DNA from: an uncultured Oscillospiraceae bacterium
Lineage (GTDB): Bacteria; Bacillota; Clostridia; Oscillospirales; Oscillospiraceae
Reading direction: 5' to 3'
Length of the DNA stretch: 60,407 bases
Assembly: GCA_910577915.1 (NCBI GenBank)
Contig: CAJTOM010000006.1
Span: forward strand, 1 to 60,407
Part shown: positions 10,001 through 17,644 of the stretch, piece by piece
How positions within the stretch are numbered: the stretch's first letter is position 1
Layout of the letters: the number at the start of each line of letters is the position of its first letter
The notes under the pieces: model-generated
The model's database searches: none
What the model saw: the letters and a program-made list of their open reading frames with translations, nothing else
Told to the model about the DNA's origin: nothing
Position numbers and translations under genes: made by a program

Positions 10001-13000
10001 GCAACGACACCGCCAAGGCCAAGGTGGGGCACATCGAGTTCACCGTGGTGGGCAGCAAGAGCGGGCAGACCTGGGTGGGTATCTACTCCAAGGAGAACGC
10101 CAACAGTCAGGGCACCTCCGGCTCGGAGGCGGCGTTCGGCGGCTATCTGGACTTCGTGCTGGATAACCTGTCCATTGAGCTGGCCGCCCCGGAGAAGACC
10201 GAGCTGGCCCTTCTCCTCCAGGAGGCCGACGCCATGGTGGAGGAGGTCTACAACGAGACGACGGCTGGCGATTGGGAGGCATTTGTGCAGGCCCGCACAA
10301 ATGGTCACACCGTGTTCGACAATGAAAACGCCAGTACCGCACAGGTTGCTGACGCTGTAGATGCGCTGAAGACGGCGATGGCGAAACTGACGAAGGCGGT
10401 CATCTCCATTTCCGGCACGGTGACCAATACCCTCGACGCGGCTGTGGAGGGCGCGGTGCTGACCCTGGAGGATAGCAGATACTTCCCCACGGGCCTTACC
10501 GTCACCACCGGCGCGGACGGTACATTCCAGTTCGTCAGCAAGAGCGGCGTGGAGCTGCTCCCCGGCACTTACCACATCAAAGTCGAGGCCACGGGCTACT
10601 ATGTCACCACTACAGGTGATATTGTGGTGACCAAGGCGGACGGCGTGAAGACCCAGGACATCCAGCTGGAGGCCGAGGCTCCGGGCGCTTACGTCAACGA
10701 CTTCAACGGCGGCGACATCTCCATGATGGGGCCGGTGGTGGATGGGCCGGCGAACGAGCTGCCCACGACGGAGTGGGTGGAATACAACGGCAGCGGCGCG
10801 CTGAAGGTGATCTGGAACGGTCTGGGAGGTCAGGCCGCCCGACCCATCAACAATGTGGTGGATAAGACGATCTCCTTTGCCAACGGCACATTCTCTTTTG
10901 ACGTGACCGCGCTGACAACAGGTGCACGGTTCAATGTCACTATGCGCACCACCTCCGGCAGCAACCGTCTGACGGTTGGCCAGGAGGACAGCCCCAACAG
11001 ATGGTTCTGTGAGTACTGGGCTGAAAGCGGCGGCAGCAGTTACACAGGGGTTCAGGACAACAGCGGCAAACCGTACATTGAGCCGGGCGCCACCCGGAAT
11101 GTCCGCGTAACGCTGAACGATTATGATGTCACGGTCTATATCGACGGCATGGCGGTTTACACAAATAATTTGCAGAACATTAGCGCAATTACGACGCCCG
11201 GCTGGTGCGGCATCAATATGAGCGGCAATCAGGGCAGCGAGTTCATTCTCGACAACATCCGCATCATTCGTGCCGACCCGGCTGATGGCGTGCAGAACGT
11301 CACCGGAACCATTACCGCCCGCAGCGGCGTGGCCGTCTCCGGTGCGGCTGTGGAGCTGTACAAGGACGGGGCCCGCGTCGCGGGTACCGCCACCAACGCG
11401 CTGGGCCAGTACCAGGTCTCCCGTGTGGAGCCCGGCGCCTATACGCTGAAGGTCAGCGCTCCCTTCTTCAAGAGCCAGGAGAAGAGCATCACCGTGACCG
11501 ACAGCAGCGATCTGACCGGTCAGGACTTCACCCTCATCCCCGACATCTCCAGCCTGACCGCCCTCATTGAGCAGGTGGAGGCGCTGAAGGAGGAGGATTA
11601 CACCGAGGAGAGCTGGGCTGTGCTGGCCGAGGCTCTGGCCGAGGCGAAGAAGATCGACGGCGCCAGCAGTGTCGCGGCCCTGAACACCGCCTACCGCAAC
11701 CTGAGCAACGCCCGGGACGCTCTGGAGGCGAAGGAGGCGGACGCGGTCGACTACTCCGCGCTGCGCGAGCTCTACAATGAGATGGCGCTGGTGGAGAACG
11801 AGGGCTACACCGCCAGCGCTTGGGAGAATTTCCAGGCGGCGCTGGGCATAGCCCTGGAGGTTCTGTCCAGCGAGACCACCCAGAAGCAGGTGGATTTGGC
11901 CAGAGACGGCCTCCAGAGCGCCTATGATTCGCTGGAGCTCGAATATGTGGCGCCGGACCTCAGCGCCCTTCGCGCGGCCTATGCGGCGGCTGAGGGCGTG
12001 ACCAATGAGAACTATACTGAAGAGAGCTGGACCGCTTTCGAGACCGCTCGGGCGCTGGCCAAGAGGATTCTGGACAGCGACGGTCTGGGCTATACCCAGG
12101 AAGCCGTGGACGAAGCTGCCGGCGATCTGATCGCCGCGCAGGAGGCTCTGGTGAAGAATTCTGGCGGCGACAACCCCGGAGGCGACGGCGATAATCCTGG
12201 CGGCGACGGCGATAATCCCGGCGGTGACGGCGATAACCCTGGAGGCGACGGTGATAATCCCGGCGGCGACAATGACAACTCCGGCAGCAACGGCGGCAGC
12301 ACTGGCGGCAGCAGCGGCGGAGGCGGTTCCTCCAAGCCCGACGCGCCGTCCACCAGCACGACGGAGAACCCGGACGGCAGCATCACCACCGTTGTGACGG
12401 ATACCAAGACCGGCACTGTCACCACCACCACCGAGTGGCCGGACGGCCGCAAGGAAGTGATCGTGGTGCAGGCGGACGGTACGGTTACCCAGACCAAGAC
12501 CGACGCCGAGGGCGGGCAGGCTGAGAAGGTTACGGATCCCGAGAAAAACGTGACCATTACAGTGACCGACCCCGCCGGCGAGACGCTGGTGAGAGCGGAC
12601 ATTCCCGCGCAGCTTCCCACTCCGGAGCAGCGGTTTGCGGATGTTCCCGGCGGCCACTGGGCGGATGACGCCATCCATCAGATGGCGGGCCTGGGCCTGG
12701 TGAACGGCGTGGGCGGCAACCGGTTCAACCATCAGGGCGACATGAAGCGCGGCGACCTGGCTGTGATTCTCGCCCGGCTGTCCAACGGCGCAGAGGACTA
12801 TCCTCTGACATTCACGGATGTGCCCGCCGGTAAGTACTATGCCGGCAGCATCGCCTGGGCGGCGAAGACCGGTGTGGTCACAGGCCGCAGCGATGAGCTG
12901 TTCATGCCGGAGGACACCATCACCCGCGCCGAGCTGGCCGTGATGCTGTACCGCTATGCGAAGCTGCTGAAGCTGGATACCGCGGTATCCGGCAGCGAGC

Positions 13001-13176
13001 TGAACGGCTTTGCGGACAGCGGCAGCGTCGCTGACTGGGCGGCAGAGGGTATGTCCTGGTGCGTGAAGAACAGGATTCTCCAGGGTAAGAACGGCGGCAT
13101 CCTGGATCCCAGGACCAACGTTACCCGTGCGGAGGTGTCCGTGATGCTCCAGCGGTTCATCAATCTGATGAAGTAA
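4072..13176 (+). CDS. giant SLH-anchored endo-alpha-N-acetylgalactosaminidase (GH101), multidomain
   Basis: 3034 residues. In order: signal peptide (about 1-30); acidic Glu/Asp/Gly/Pro linker (30-160); LamG-like domain (165-385); carboxypeptidase-regulatory-like beta module (385-465); second LamG-like domain (470-690); two more beta modules (700-860); GH101 core with flanking beta domains (about 860-1660); two carbohydrate-binding-like domains (1665-2035); FIVAR module (2040-2105); beta module, third LamG-like domain, beta module (2110-2490); three FIVAR modules (2494-2695); Gly/Asp/Asn/Pro repeats; three SLH repeats (2853-3034). GH101 marks are GHDSNHP (near 1218), D1330 in YVDVWGN (nucleophile position) and E1363 in AHEW (acid/base position), 33 residues apart. 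GH101 enzymes release Galbeta1-3GalNAc from Ser/Thr of mucin-type glycoproteins. SLH repeats would hold it on the cell wall. The 9.1-kb frame is intact, with its own promoter and terminator. Confidence 0.9.
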   Translation: MRRRRAKRWLAMLMSLAMVLSLLPAAAMAAAVEETAPEDGIVDDVGGGVIPDDVPDGGAAGSGEPEDGEPNDGEPEDGAPNGGEGENGEPAPDGEAGDGEGETEETPDGSGSDEGEKDGNEDALPEDENDVPDGATPDGDEVPDEDGVSEEELARIEEQWADFALWARMMPDGALVDSWEQDSQTVRGSDAVCEVKDGVLHLKVGSANGNNGDHWTSETEGTGPAVFVSDTMKDALQADTDGSYKVSFKMKPLVNGMCFGVYFNYKDPAHGALVGFNTPGGWFWQTYDGGTNAYSTTTLPGPTELTAGTTYQIEASWDPANKTATLRVDDAAVVTNWDYSAVPNAADVDVINNIGIKLGKSNTSVLSEIEVWDIHYTGQTEVEAYTLSGTVTDEDGEPVANASVAVSGDTYSDETTTNAQGVYSLELPDGSYTLTVSKEGYDEVTERIEVSGSNVPKDITLTTTKTVEIPSNGVFDTWTQLEASKKGNAVDPAEVDGKLVLQATPQNVNNLNADAPAVFTNATLNAALASTTGEKFLSFTVIPETVKENQVPDWVGFGIAIDYNDQVGAGANGYYIGYPAGQTTGWFVERLGGDGGYPGFTAPDVVPGEPLKVEIRWTANKVTLKLNDVSYDLPDNGSQKGVPVTNKIGIKLGSNTYNGTELQGSRTTKLTLSDIHYSGQETVTGHYVRGVVRDNSGRVLAGATVTASDGTTATADNNGAYSMVLAESNEVYTLTASMDGYGDGTAEVTVNKDSAEEDLENVSFNLELLPVLTGKVTEKGTAKAVKGASVALYKAGAEEEAEPFKTAVSGEDGTYRIIGVPSGDYTLKVSCEGYTEATVETVTVGSEDAVQNVELEVYTVPFYTLSTASMDVMVDQTFPRVIKYVMKGELAGEELWGQSAILDTIKINGTDVKPTVTSEVVGSEKAVYTMVIDSNNNNGTGVTATITAELRVGLDGLNDPGSDAADRTLGFYITDVTYPNNNDKLANPVETIEIPNHSLVSVRSTEPGAAVTGGKQAANTTESGDVSYPAKGNESHADYKEDFFAAFVYNDSLSASLASNSAYAARGTAGDQCYPVRAQFDAKDGGSSVAIGLGSTLWYYHYDISKSEGGGLKALTDDQLPKAKRIMEPLETPFAKVVITGDMNGNREVDWQDAAIAYRETVMHIPAGGEGVADSVNLRISMNFGSMATNPFLIALDNVKRVAAHTDGLGQFVLLKGYAGEGHDSNHPQYDNIGVRMGGAEDMVTLMREGGELGAVFGIHTNASEFYAEAIEEENQVLRYSAGGMKYGWNWLDQGISINAVYDYAMGLRKTRWDKLYNIVQGYPFVVYVDVWGNNTSGTEDAFQTRALSEEIISHDGWRIAHEWAWANPYESTFQHWTTDFTYGDYSQKGKLSGNVLRFILNQYKDSFPPDFASYGGSANAPLLGGPAMQGFEGWQGDGEYSLSIYNTYNQMIYTKFLQHYPVVEWINADAPVVIPYNGGGAGGSRSNSTTSSWTPETQIRLSDGADEIVVTRGTSGRVVTDFGMDTVDRFLEGETEYRSRVVTLNGKVIAEGAPASAGEDNTFPKEKATLRYLIPWYWDNEGERVAPADEKLYHWNATNEATEWELPDGWENLSSVMIYELSDQGRGAGRRVSVSNGRITLSGIKPNTGYVVTKDAGSAPAPQITYGTDLYLEDPSFNLDTAKGPWTVSGSGSAVRTTNTEGISVLKMIGAVSVSQKLSGLQAGKVYAMYAAVDNRSNAKAVMTITDSSGKVVATNYTERSIARNYISSYYLHNGHGMEAGTSFFQNMFLYFTPQAGETYTLTLSRTAGSGSVYFDDIRTVEYRGSESPVVYDPETGAATELHQDFENVPQGIWPFVVGPVEGVADNRTHLSELNGEFTQAGWDVKKMDDVIDGNWSIKSNGLHGRNNLVYQTIPQNFRFEPDKVYTVSFDYELGSAGSYVAVVGDGAYAGLGSLTVHNLEQTLKTTVPGNSGVAGNDTAKAKVGHIEFTVVGSKSGQTWVGIYSKENANSQGTSGSEAAFGGYLDFVLDNLSIELAAPEKTELALLLQEADAMVEEVYNETTAGDWEAFVQARTNGHTVFDNENASTAQVADAVDALKTAMAKLTKAVISISGTVTNTLDAAVEGAVLTLEDSRYFPTGLTVTTGADGTFQFVSKSGVELLPGTYHIKVEATGYYVTTTGDIVVTKADGVKTQDIQLEAEAPGAYVNDFNGGDISMMGPVVDGPANELPTTEWVEYNGSGALKVIWNGLGGQAARPINNVVDKTISFANGTFSFDVTALTTGARFNVTMRTTSGSNRLTVGQEDSPNRWFCEYWAESGGSSYTGVQDNSGKPYIEPGATRNVRVTLNDYDVTVYIDGMAVYTNNLQNISAITTPGWCGINMSGNQGSEFILDNIRIIRADPADGVQNVTGTITARSGVAVSGAAVELYKDGARVAGTATNALGQYQVSRVEPGAYTLKVSAPFFKSQEKSITVTDSSDLTGQDFTLIPDISSLTALIEQVEALKEEDYTEESWAVLAEALAEAKKIDGASSVAALNTAYRNLSNARDALEAKEADAVDYSALRELYNEMALVENEGYTASAWENFQAALGIALEVLSSETTQKQVDLARDGLQSAYDSLELEYVAPDLSALRAAYAAAEGVTNENYTEESWTAFETARALAKRILDSDGLGYTQEAVDEAAGDLIAAQEALVKNSGGDNPGGDGDNPGGDGDNPGGDGDNPGGDGDNPGGDNDNSGSNGGSTGGSSGGGGSSKPDAPSTSTTENPDGSITTVVTDTKTGTVTTTTEWPDGRKEVIVVQADGTVTQTKTDAEGGQAEKVTDPEKNVTITVTDPAGETLVRADIPAQLPTPEQRFADVPGGHWADDAIHQMAGLGLVNGVGGNRFNHQGDMKRGDLAVILARLSNGAEDYPLTFTDVPAGKYYAGSIAWAAKTGVVTGRSDELFMPEDTITRAELAVMLYRYAKLLKLDTAVSGSELNGFADSGSVADWAAEGMSWCVKNRILQGKNGGILDPRTNVTRAEVSVMLQRFINLMK
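12169..12273 (+). repeat. five tandem 21-bp coding repeats (linker of the GH101/SLH protein)
   Basis: Five in-frame 21-base units encode D-N-P-G-G-D-G or close variants. Third-base differences between units show they are not very recent. They form a flexible linker between the FIVAR modules and the SLH anchor. Copy number could vary by slippage. Confidence 0.9.
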
Positions 13177-13190
13177 GCACAGACGAAAGA

Positions 13191-13233
13191 AAGCATCCGG
13201 GGGAGGCCGAAAGGCCTCTCCCGGATGCTTTTT
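13191..13233 (+). terminator. terminator of the giant GH101/SLH gene
   Basis: 18-bp stem with one G-U pair (13191-13208 with 13213-13230), GAAA tetraloop, then TTTTT. Confidence 0.92.
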
Positions 13234-13351
13234 AGGAGGATGGGGTGAGGAGAGCAGAGACGTGGGCCGTTCCGCCCGGCGATGTCCGGCCGTTTGAACC
13301 CGCAGGGGGCGGCGGGGCCGTCACAATATTTTCCGCGCCGCCGGATAGCTC

Positions 13352-13380
13352 TTGCAATCCCCATACCGCTGTGATACAAT
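13352..13380 (+). promoter_or_regulatory. promoter of purA
   Basis: TTGCAA (13352-13357), 17-bp spacer, TACAAT (13375-13380), about 95 bases before the purA ATG. The leader contains a GGCGGAA/TTCCGCC inverted repeat. The 305-base gap 13177-13481 holds only this promoter, the leader and the upstream terminator. Confidence 0.7.
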
Positions 13381-13481
13381 GGGCGGGCAAAAGCGGGGCG
13401 GGGCGGAACTTTTTTCGGCTTTTCCGCCGGAGGTCCCGCCTCTTCGAACGCATACGACAGATAAATTTGGGGGACAAGACA

Positions 13482-14753
13482 ATGTTAACAGCAATTGTAG
13501 GCATCAACTGGGGCGACGAGGGCAAGGGCCGCATGGTGGACCTGCTCAGCCAGCGCTACGGCGTGGTGGTGCGCTACCAGGGCGGCAACAACGCCGGCCA
13601 CACGGTGGTCAACGACCGGGGGAAGTTCATCCTCAACCTGATGCCCTCCGGCATCCTGCGCGCCGGCACCGTAAACGTGCTGGGCCCCGGCATGGTCATC
13701 GACTTGGAGCACCTGTGCGGCGAGGCCCAGCGTCTGCGGGAGGGCGGCATCGAGGTGACGCCGGAAAACCTGAAGATCAGCGACAAGGCCACCATCTGCA
13801 TGCCCTACCACAAGCTGCTGGACTGCCTGGAGGAGGACCGGCTGGCGGGGAAGAAGTTCGGCTCCACCCGCCGGGGCATCGCGCCGGTCTATGCCGACAA
13901 ATATATGAAGAAGACCCTGCGCATGGGGGACCTGCTGGACCTGGAGGCCCAGGCCGAGCGGGTGGCGGACATCGTGGAGTGGAAGAACCTGACGGTGGAG
14001 AAGGGCTACGGCCACGCGCCCATCCGGGCGGAGGAGGTCATGGACTGGCTGCGGCAGTTCGGCCTGCCCTGGCGGGAGTTCATCTGTGACACCTCCCTCT
14101 ACCTGGACCAGGCCGCCGGCCAGGGGAAGGACATCCTCTTCGAGGCCCAGCTGGGGGCCCTGCGGGACATCGACTTCGGCATTTTCCCCTATACCTCCAG
14201 CTCCTCCACCATCTCCGCCTACGCCCCCGTGGGGGCGGGCCTCCCCGGCCGGCGGCTGGACAGCGCCATCGGCATTATGAAGGCCTACTCCAGCTGCGTG
14301 GGGGAGGGGCCCTTCACCTGTGAGTTCTTCGGGGAGCAGGCCCGCCAGCTCCGGGAGGCCGGCGGCGAGTACGGCGCGGCCACGGGCCGCCCCCGCCGCG
14401 TGGGGGGCTTCGATGTGGTGGCCAGCCGCTACGGCGTGCGGATGCAGGGGGCCACGGAGCTGGCTCTGACCAAGCTGGACGTGCTCAGCGCCCTGGAGCG
14501 GATCCCCGTGTGCGTGGCCTACGAGATCGATGGGGAGCGGGTGACCGAGTTCCCCTCCGGCCGCCGTCTGGAGCGGGCCAAGCCGGTGTATGAGGAGTTC
14601 CCCGGCTTCGGCGATGTATCCCGCTGCCGGAGGAGGGAGGAGCTGCCCCAGGCCGCCCTGGCGTATATCGCCTATCTGGAGAAGGCGGTGGACTGTCCTA
14701 TCAAGTACGTCTCCGTAGGCGCGGAGCGGGATGCCTTCGTGGAGATGTTCTGA
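13482..14753 (+). CDS. purA: adenylosuccinate synthetase
   Basis: 423 residues, normal for PurA. The start MLTAIVGINWGDEGKGRMVD contains the GDEGKG phosphate loop, and NNAGHTVV and TRRGIAPVYADK are also typical. It makes adenylosuccinate from IMP, aspartate and GTP, the first committed step to AMP. The open frame runs further upstream, but the ATG at 13482 is chosen because the family N-terminus begins there and the promoter lies between. The ribosome site is GGGGGA about eight bases upstream. It is followed at once by a strong bidirectional terminator, so it is monocistronic. Confidence 0.96.
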   Translation: MLTAIVGINWGDEGKGRMVDLLSQRYGVVVRYQGGNNAGHTVVNDRGKFILNLMPSGILRAGTVNVLGPGMVIDLEHLCGEAQRLREGGIEVTPENLKISDKATICMPYHKLLDCLEEDRLAGKKFGSTRRGIAPVYADKYMKKTLRMGDLLDLEAQAERVADIVEWKNLTVEKGYGHAPIRAEEVMDWLRQFGLPWREFICDTSLYLDQAAGQGKDILFEAQLGALRDIDFGIFPYTSSSSTISAYAPVGAGLPGRRLDSAIGIMKAYSSCVGEGPFTCEFFGEQARQLREAGGEYGAATGRPRRVGGFDVVASRYGVRMQGATELALTKLDVLSALERIPVCVAYEIDGERVTEFPSGRRLERAKPVYEEFPGFGDVSRCRRREELPQAALAYIAYLEKAVDCPIKYVSVGAERDAFVEMF

Positions 14754-14803
14754 TGCCGGAAGAGCGGCCCGGACTGCGGCGGCAGTCCCTGCGTTCGAAC
14801 GAA

Positions 14804-14837
14804 AAAGGCCCCGGGAGCGTGAGCTCCCGGGGCCTTT
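14804..14837. terminator. bidirectional terminator between purA and the FMN-binding lipoprotein gene
   Basis: Perfect 15-bp stem (14804-14818 with 14823-14837), GTGA loop, flanked by A runs on the left and T on the right, so it serves both converging genes. Confidence 0.88.
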
Positions 14838-14879
14838 CTCATCCATGGCAAAGGGCGTTCTGCGTGCGGGGGACGGGGG

Positions 14880-15320
14880 TCAGTGGCCGGTATCCACAAA
14901 TACGATGCTGGAGTCCCCCTTCCGGGCCTGCTCCAGTACCGCCGCCGCCAGCTTCTGGAAGGATCCATAGGAGGAGGTGGCGCCGGTGATGGCATCGATG
15001 GGGGCCTCGCCCTGCCCCGACAGGAGCTGCCCGGCGTAGTAGCGGGTATACTCATTGGGGTAGGTGCCGTTGGAGTGGAGCATGTTCTGCATGTAGGCGT
15101 TGTCCCAGCTCTTGATAAAGCCGCTGGCGTTCTCCGCGTTGTACTCCACGGAGATGATGCTCCCGCCCTTGACCAGGATGGTGATGTACTCCTTCCAGCC
15201 GAAATTGTAGGCGGCGGCCTGGGCGGTGTAGTAGCCGTCCTGAAGCTCCGTATCGCTGCCGCAGGCCGTGAGAGAGACTGCCAGCAGCAGGGTCAGTATG
15301 AGGCTCAGAATCCGTTTCAT
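14880..15320 (-). CDS. FMN-binding domain lipoprotein
   Basis: 146 residues. A lipoprotein signal peptide ends in LTAC with the acylated Cys at residue 20. The body is an FMN-binding domain of the NqrC/RnfG kind, with the threonine flavinylation motif DAITGATSS near residues 109-117. The FMN would be covalently attached outside the membrane. The ATG overlaps the chemoreceptor stop codon (ATGA at 15317-15320), so the two are co-translated. This suggests an extracytoplasmic redox protein working with the receptor, or a receptor for a flavin/redox signal. The partner electron carrier is not in the window. Confidence 0.85.
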   Translation of the reverse strand: MKRILSLILTLLLAVSLTACGSDTELQDGYYTAQAAAYNFGWKEYITILVKGGSIISVEYNAENASGFIKSWDNAYMQNMLHSNGTYPNEYTRYYAGQLLSGQGEAPIDAITGATSSYGSFQKLAAAVLEQARKGDSSIVFVDTGH

Positions 15321-17323
15321 CTGCCGTCTTCCTCCTTCACAATAAAGCGCTTTACCTGGAAGCGGAGGGCCTCCGCCTCCCGGGCCAGCAGGCCGCTGGA
15401 CTGCTCGGTGCCGCCGGCGTTCTGCAGGTTCCGCTCCGCGATGGCGGCGATGGTGCCGATGCGCTCCTCCATAACCGCCAGGGCGCTCTCCTGGCCCTGG
15501 ACCGCCGCCGCCAGCTGGTCGGTGATGGCGCCGATCTGGCCGGAGACGGCGGAGATGTTCCGCAGGGAACCGGCGGTATCGGCGGTCAGCTCCACGCCGG
15601 TCTGAATGATGGCGCGGGTGCTGCTGACCATGTCCGCGGCGCTCTGGGCGGCCTCGCTGCTGCGGGAGGCCAGCTGGCGGACCTCGTCGGCCACCACGGC
15701 GAAGCCCTTTCCGGCGCTGCCCGCCCGCGCCGCCTCCACGGAGGCGTTGATGGCCAAGATGCCGGTCTGGAAGGCGACGTCCTCGATGGCCTTGGCGATC
15801 TGGGTGATCCGCTGGGCGTTGTCGCTGATGCCGTCCATGGCGTGGGAGAGGGCGTCCATGCGGGTGTTGGCGTCCTGGATGCACTGGGCGATCTCAGCGG
15901 TCTTCGTCCGGGTCTGGCCGCTGCTGTCCTTGACGCTGGACAGGCGGTCCTTCACCCGGGACACCTCGTCCACCAGCTCCTCCGTGGACTGGGTCTGCTC
16001 CAGGGAGGCCTGGTGCAGCTGGGTGGACTGGCCGCTCAGCTCCTCGCTCATCTCCGCCAGGCGGCCGGCGGCGTTCCGGAAGCCCAGGATGGTCTCGTTC
16101 ATGGACTGGCGGATGGCGCCCAGGCTGGAGCGGATCAGGGTGAAGTCTCCTCTGTAGTCCACCTGGGGAACTGCGGTCAGATCGCCGTCCGCCATGCGGG
16201 TCAGCACCTGCTGGATGTCCGATATGTAGCGGTTGACGCTCTCTACCGTGTCGCCCAGGGTGTGGGTCAGCACCTCCAGCTCGTCTCCGGAGCGGACCTG
16301 CAGGACGGCGGTATGGAGATCGCCGCCGGACAGGGCCACCATCCGGTCCGTTACGCCCCGCACCGGCTGGGAGATGGACCGGGCCAGGCGCAGCACCAGC
16401 AGGATGGACACCGCCAGCACCGCTGCGGTGGCCAGCACCGCCACCAGCATGGCGCCGTTGATATAGGAGGCGTAATCCGCCTTGGGCACCTGGATGACCA
16501 GGGACCAGCGGGTGCCCCGGATGGGGGAGAAGGCCGCCAGCATGGTCTGGCCGTCCACGGGGAACTCTGCGGCGCCGGTTTCGTCGCTGGTCGCCCGGAG
16601 GGCGGCGTCCTGATTGCCGCCGGTGAGCTGGCTGATGGTGGCCCCGGACAGGACCAGGGACTGGTCCGGGTGGCCGGTGACGTCGCCTGAGTGGCTGACC
16701 ATGTAGGCCGTGCCGTGCCGGCCCAGGTTGATGCTGCTGATGACGTCGTTGAGCGTATCGTATTTATAGACCCCCACCACGTACAGGATGGTCTCCCCGT
16801 CCGCCTTCACGGGCATGCCCATGGTGATGCCCAGCCGCCCTTGGGAGCGGGTGGCGTCGTCGGTGGTCAGGTTGTCCGTCTCCCGGAGGAGGGAGAAAAA
16901 GCCGTCCTCCAGGCGGTCCGGCGCGCCGCCGGTTCCCTGGACCAGGCGGCCGTCCAGGCCGTAGAGGGCGATGGAGTACAGCTCGTAGATCTCGGCGGCC
17001 TCGGTGAGCGCCTCCTCCCGGCTCTCGCGGAGCGCGGCGGCCTCATCGCCGGGGGCGGGGTTCATGCGGGGGTCTCCGGCGATGGTCATCATCCGGTCCG
17101 CCAGCATGTGGATGTTGGCCTCCACCGTCTTGGCCGACTGCCTGGCCATCGGCTGAAGGCTGTCCAGCAGGATGCTGTTGGCAAGGGATTGCATGGCCGC
17201 CGCCATGATGACGCAGCACACGACGACCAGCACCAGGATGTTCAGAATTGTGTTTCTCAGGATTCTGCCGTTGAGGCTCCGCCTCATCTCCCGACCGTGG
17301 GAGTCCGCTTTTTTCCGGGACAC
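15317..17323 (-). CDS. methyl-accepting chemotaxis protein with extracellular Cache-type sensor
   Basis: 668 residues. First membrane span about 23-46, extracytoplasmic sensor about 47-287 resembling a double Cache domain, second span about 288-310, HAMP to about 362, then the signalling coiled coil. The conserved hairpin tip AINASVEAARAGSAGKGFAV is near residues 528-547. It would sense a small ligand and control CheA. Start is GTG at 17323, with AAGGAG ten bases upstream; no ATG is better placed. It is followed with a 4-base overlap by the FMN-binding lipoprotein. No other chemotaxis gene is nearby. Confidence 0.93.
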   Translation of the reverse strand: MSRKKADSHGREMRRSLNGRILRNTILNILVLVVVCCVIMAAAMQSLANSILLDSLQPMARQSAKTVEANIHMLADRMMTIAGDPRMNPAPGDEAAALRESREEALTEAAEIYELYSIALYGLDGRLVQGTGGAPDRLEDGFFSLLRETDNLTTDDATRSQGRLGITMGMPVKADGETILYVVGVYKYDTLNDVISSINLGRHGTAYMVSHSGDVTGHPDQSLVLSGATISQLTGGNQDAALRATSDETGAAEFPVDGQTMLAAFSPIRGTRWSLVIQVPKADYASYINGAMLVAVLATAAVLAVSILLVLRLARSISQPVRGVTDRMVALSGGDLHTAVLQVRSGDELEVLTHTLGDTVESVNRYISDIQQVLTRMADGDLTAVPQVDYRGDFTLIRSSLGAIRQSMNETILGFRNAAGRLAEMSEELSGQSTQLHQASLEQTQSTEELVDEVSRVKDRLSSVKDSSGQTRTKTAEIAQCIQDANTRMDALSHAMDGISDNAQRITQIAKAIEDVAFQTGILAINASVEAARAGSAGKGFAVVADEVRQLASRSSEAAQSAADMVSSTRAIIQTGVELTADTAGSLRNISAVSGQIGAITDQLAAAVQGQESALAVMEERIGTIAAIAERNLQNAGGTEQSSGLLAREAEALRFQVKRFIVKEEDGR

Positions 17324-17362
17324 GTTTCACTCGCTCCTTATTCCATATGTTGTTTGCTGAGA

Positions 17363-17401
17363 CATAGTGGCAGCCGGCAAATACCAGCTGTTACTACTAT
17401 G
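17363..17401 (-). other. nested hairpin in the chemoreceptor leader RNA
   Basis: Outer stem CATAGT/ACTATG (17363-17368 with 17396-17401) encloses an inner 7-bp stem (17371-17377 with 17384-17390, one G-U). It lies 40-80 bases upstream of the GTG start inside the predicted leader. It does not match a riboswitch class I know. Confidence 0.45.
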
Positions 17402-17510
17402 CGTCAGGATTCAAGGCAAAATGAAGCTGCTGACAAAGCGGGTTTTCCAAATGGTACTTTTTGTAAGGTTTCAGAAAACGGGACTTTGTCAACAGATCCA
17501 CTTTTAACAC

Positions 17511-17539
17511 AGTATATCACAGGCGGCCGGAAAAGGGAA
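17511..17539 (-). promoter_or_regulatory. promoter of the chemoreceptor-lipoprotein operon
   Basis: Minus strand TTCCCT (17534-17539), 17-bp spacer, extended -10 TGATATACT (box 17511-17516). It implies a leader of about 180 bases. The -35 is weak. Confidence 0.5.
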
Positions 17540-17609
17540 GCCCCTTTCTGCGGGAGCCGGGCCGGAAATGAGGGCGGCAAAAAAGAGGGCGCGCGCAGAA
17601 AATTTCCTC

Positions 17610-17638
17610 TTGCAATCCCGGCCGCAATCGTGTATAAT
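17610..17638 (+). promoter_or_regulatory. promoter of the SRP RNA (and probably dnaX)
   Basis: TTGCAA (17610-17615), 17-bp spacer, perfect TATAAT (17633-17638). Confidence 0.8.
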
Positions 17639-17644
17639 ACCTCC

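Noticed and set aside
12169..12273. CRISPR-like or satellite repeats
   Set aside because: They are in-frame 21-base codon repeats without spacers inside a protein gene.
6436..12732. 2098-codon open frame on the minus strand
   Set aside because: It is exactly antisense to the GH101/SLH gene, rich in His/Gly/Val/Ala as expected from reading GC-rich codons backward, with no ribosome site or domain.
13245..13481. 79-codon upstream extension of purA
   Set aside because: It contains the purA promoter and has no similarity to the conserved PurA N-terminus.
14880..15884. Single 334-codon minus gene covering the FMN lipoprotein and part of the chemoreceptor
   Set aside because: Its first part is out of frame with the chemoreceptor coding sequence. 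The lipoprotein signal peptide starts at 15320 in the ATGA overlap.
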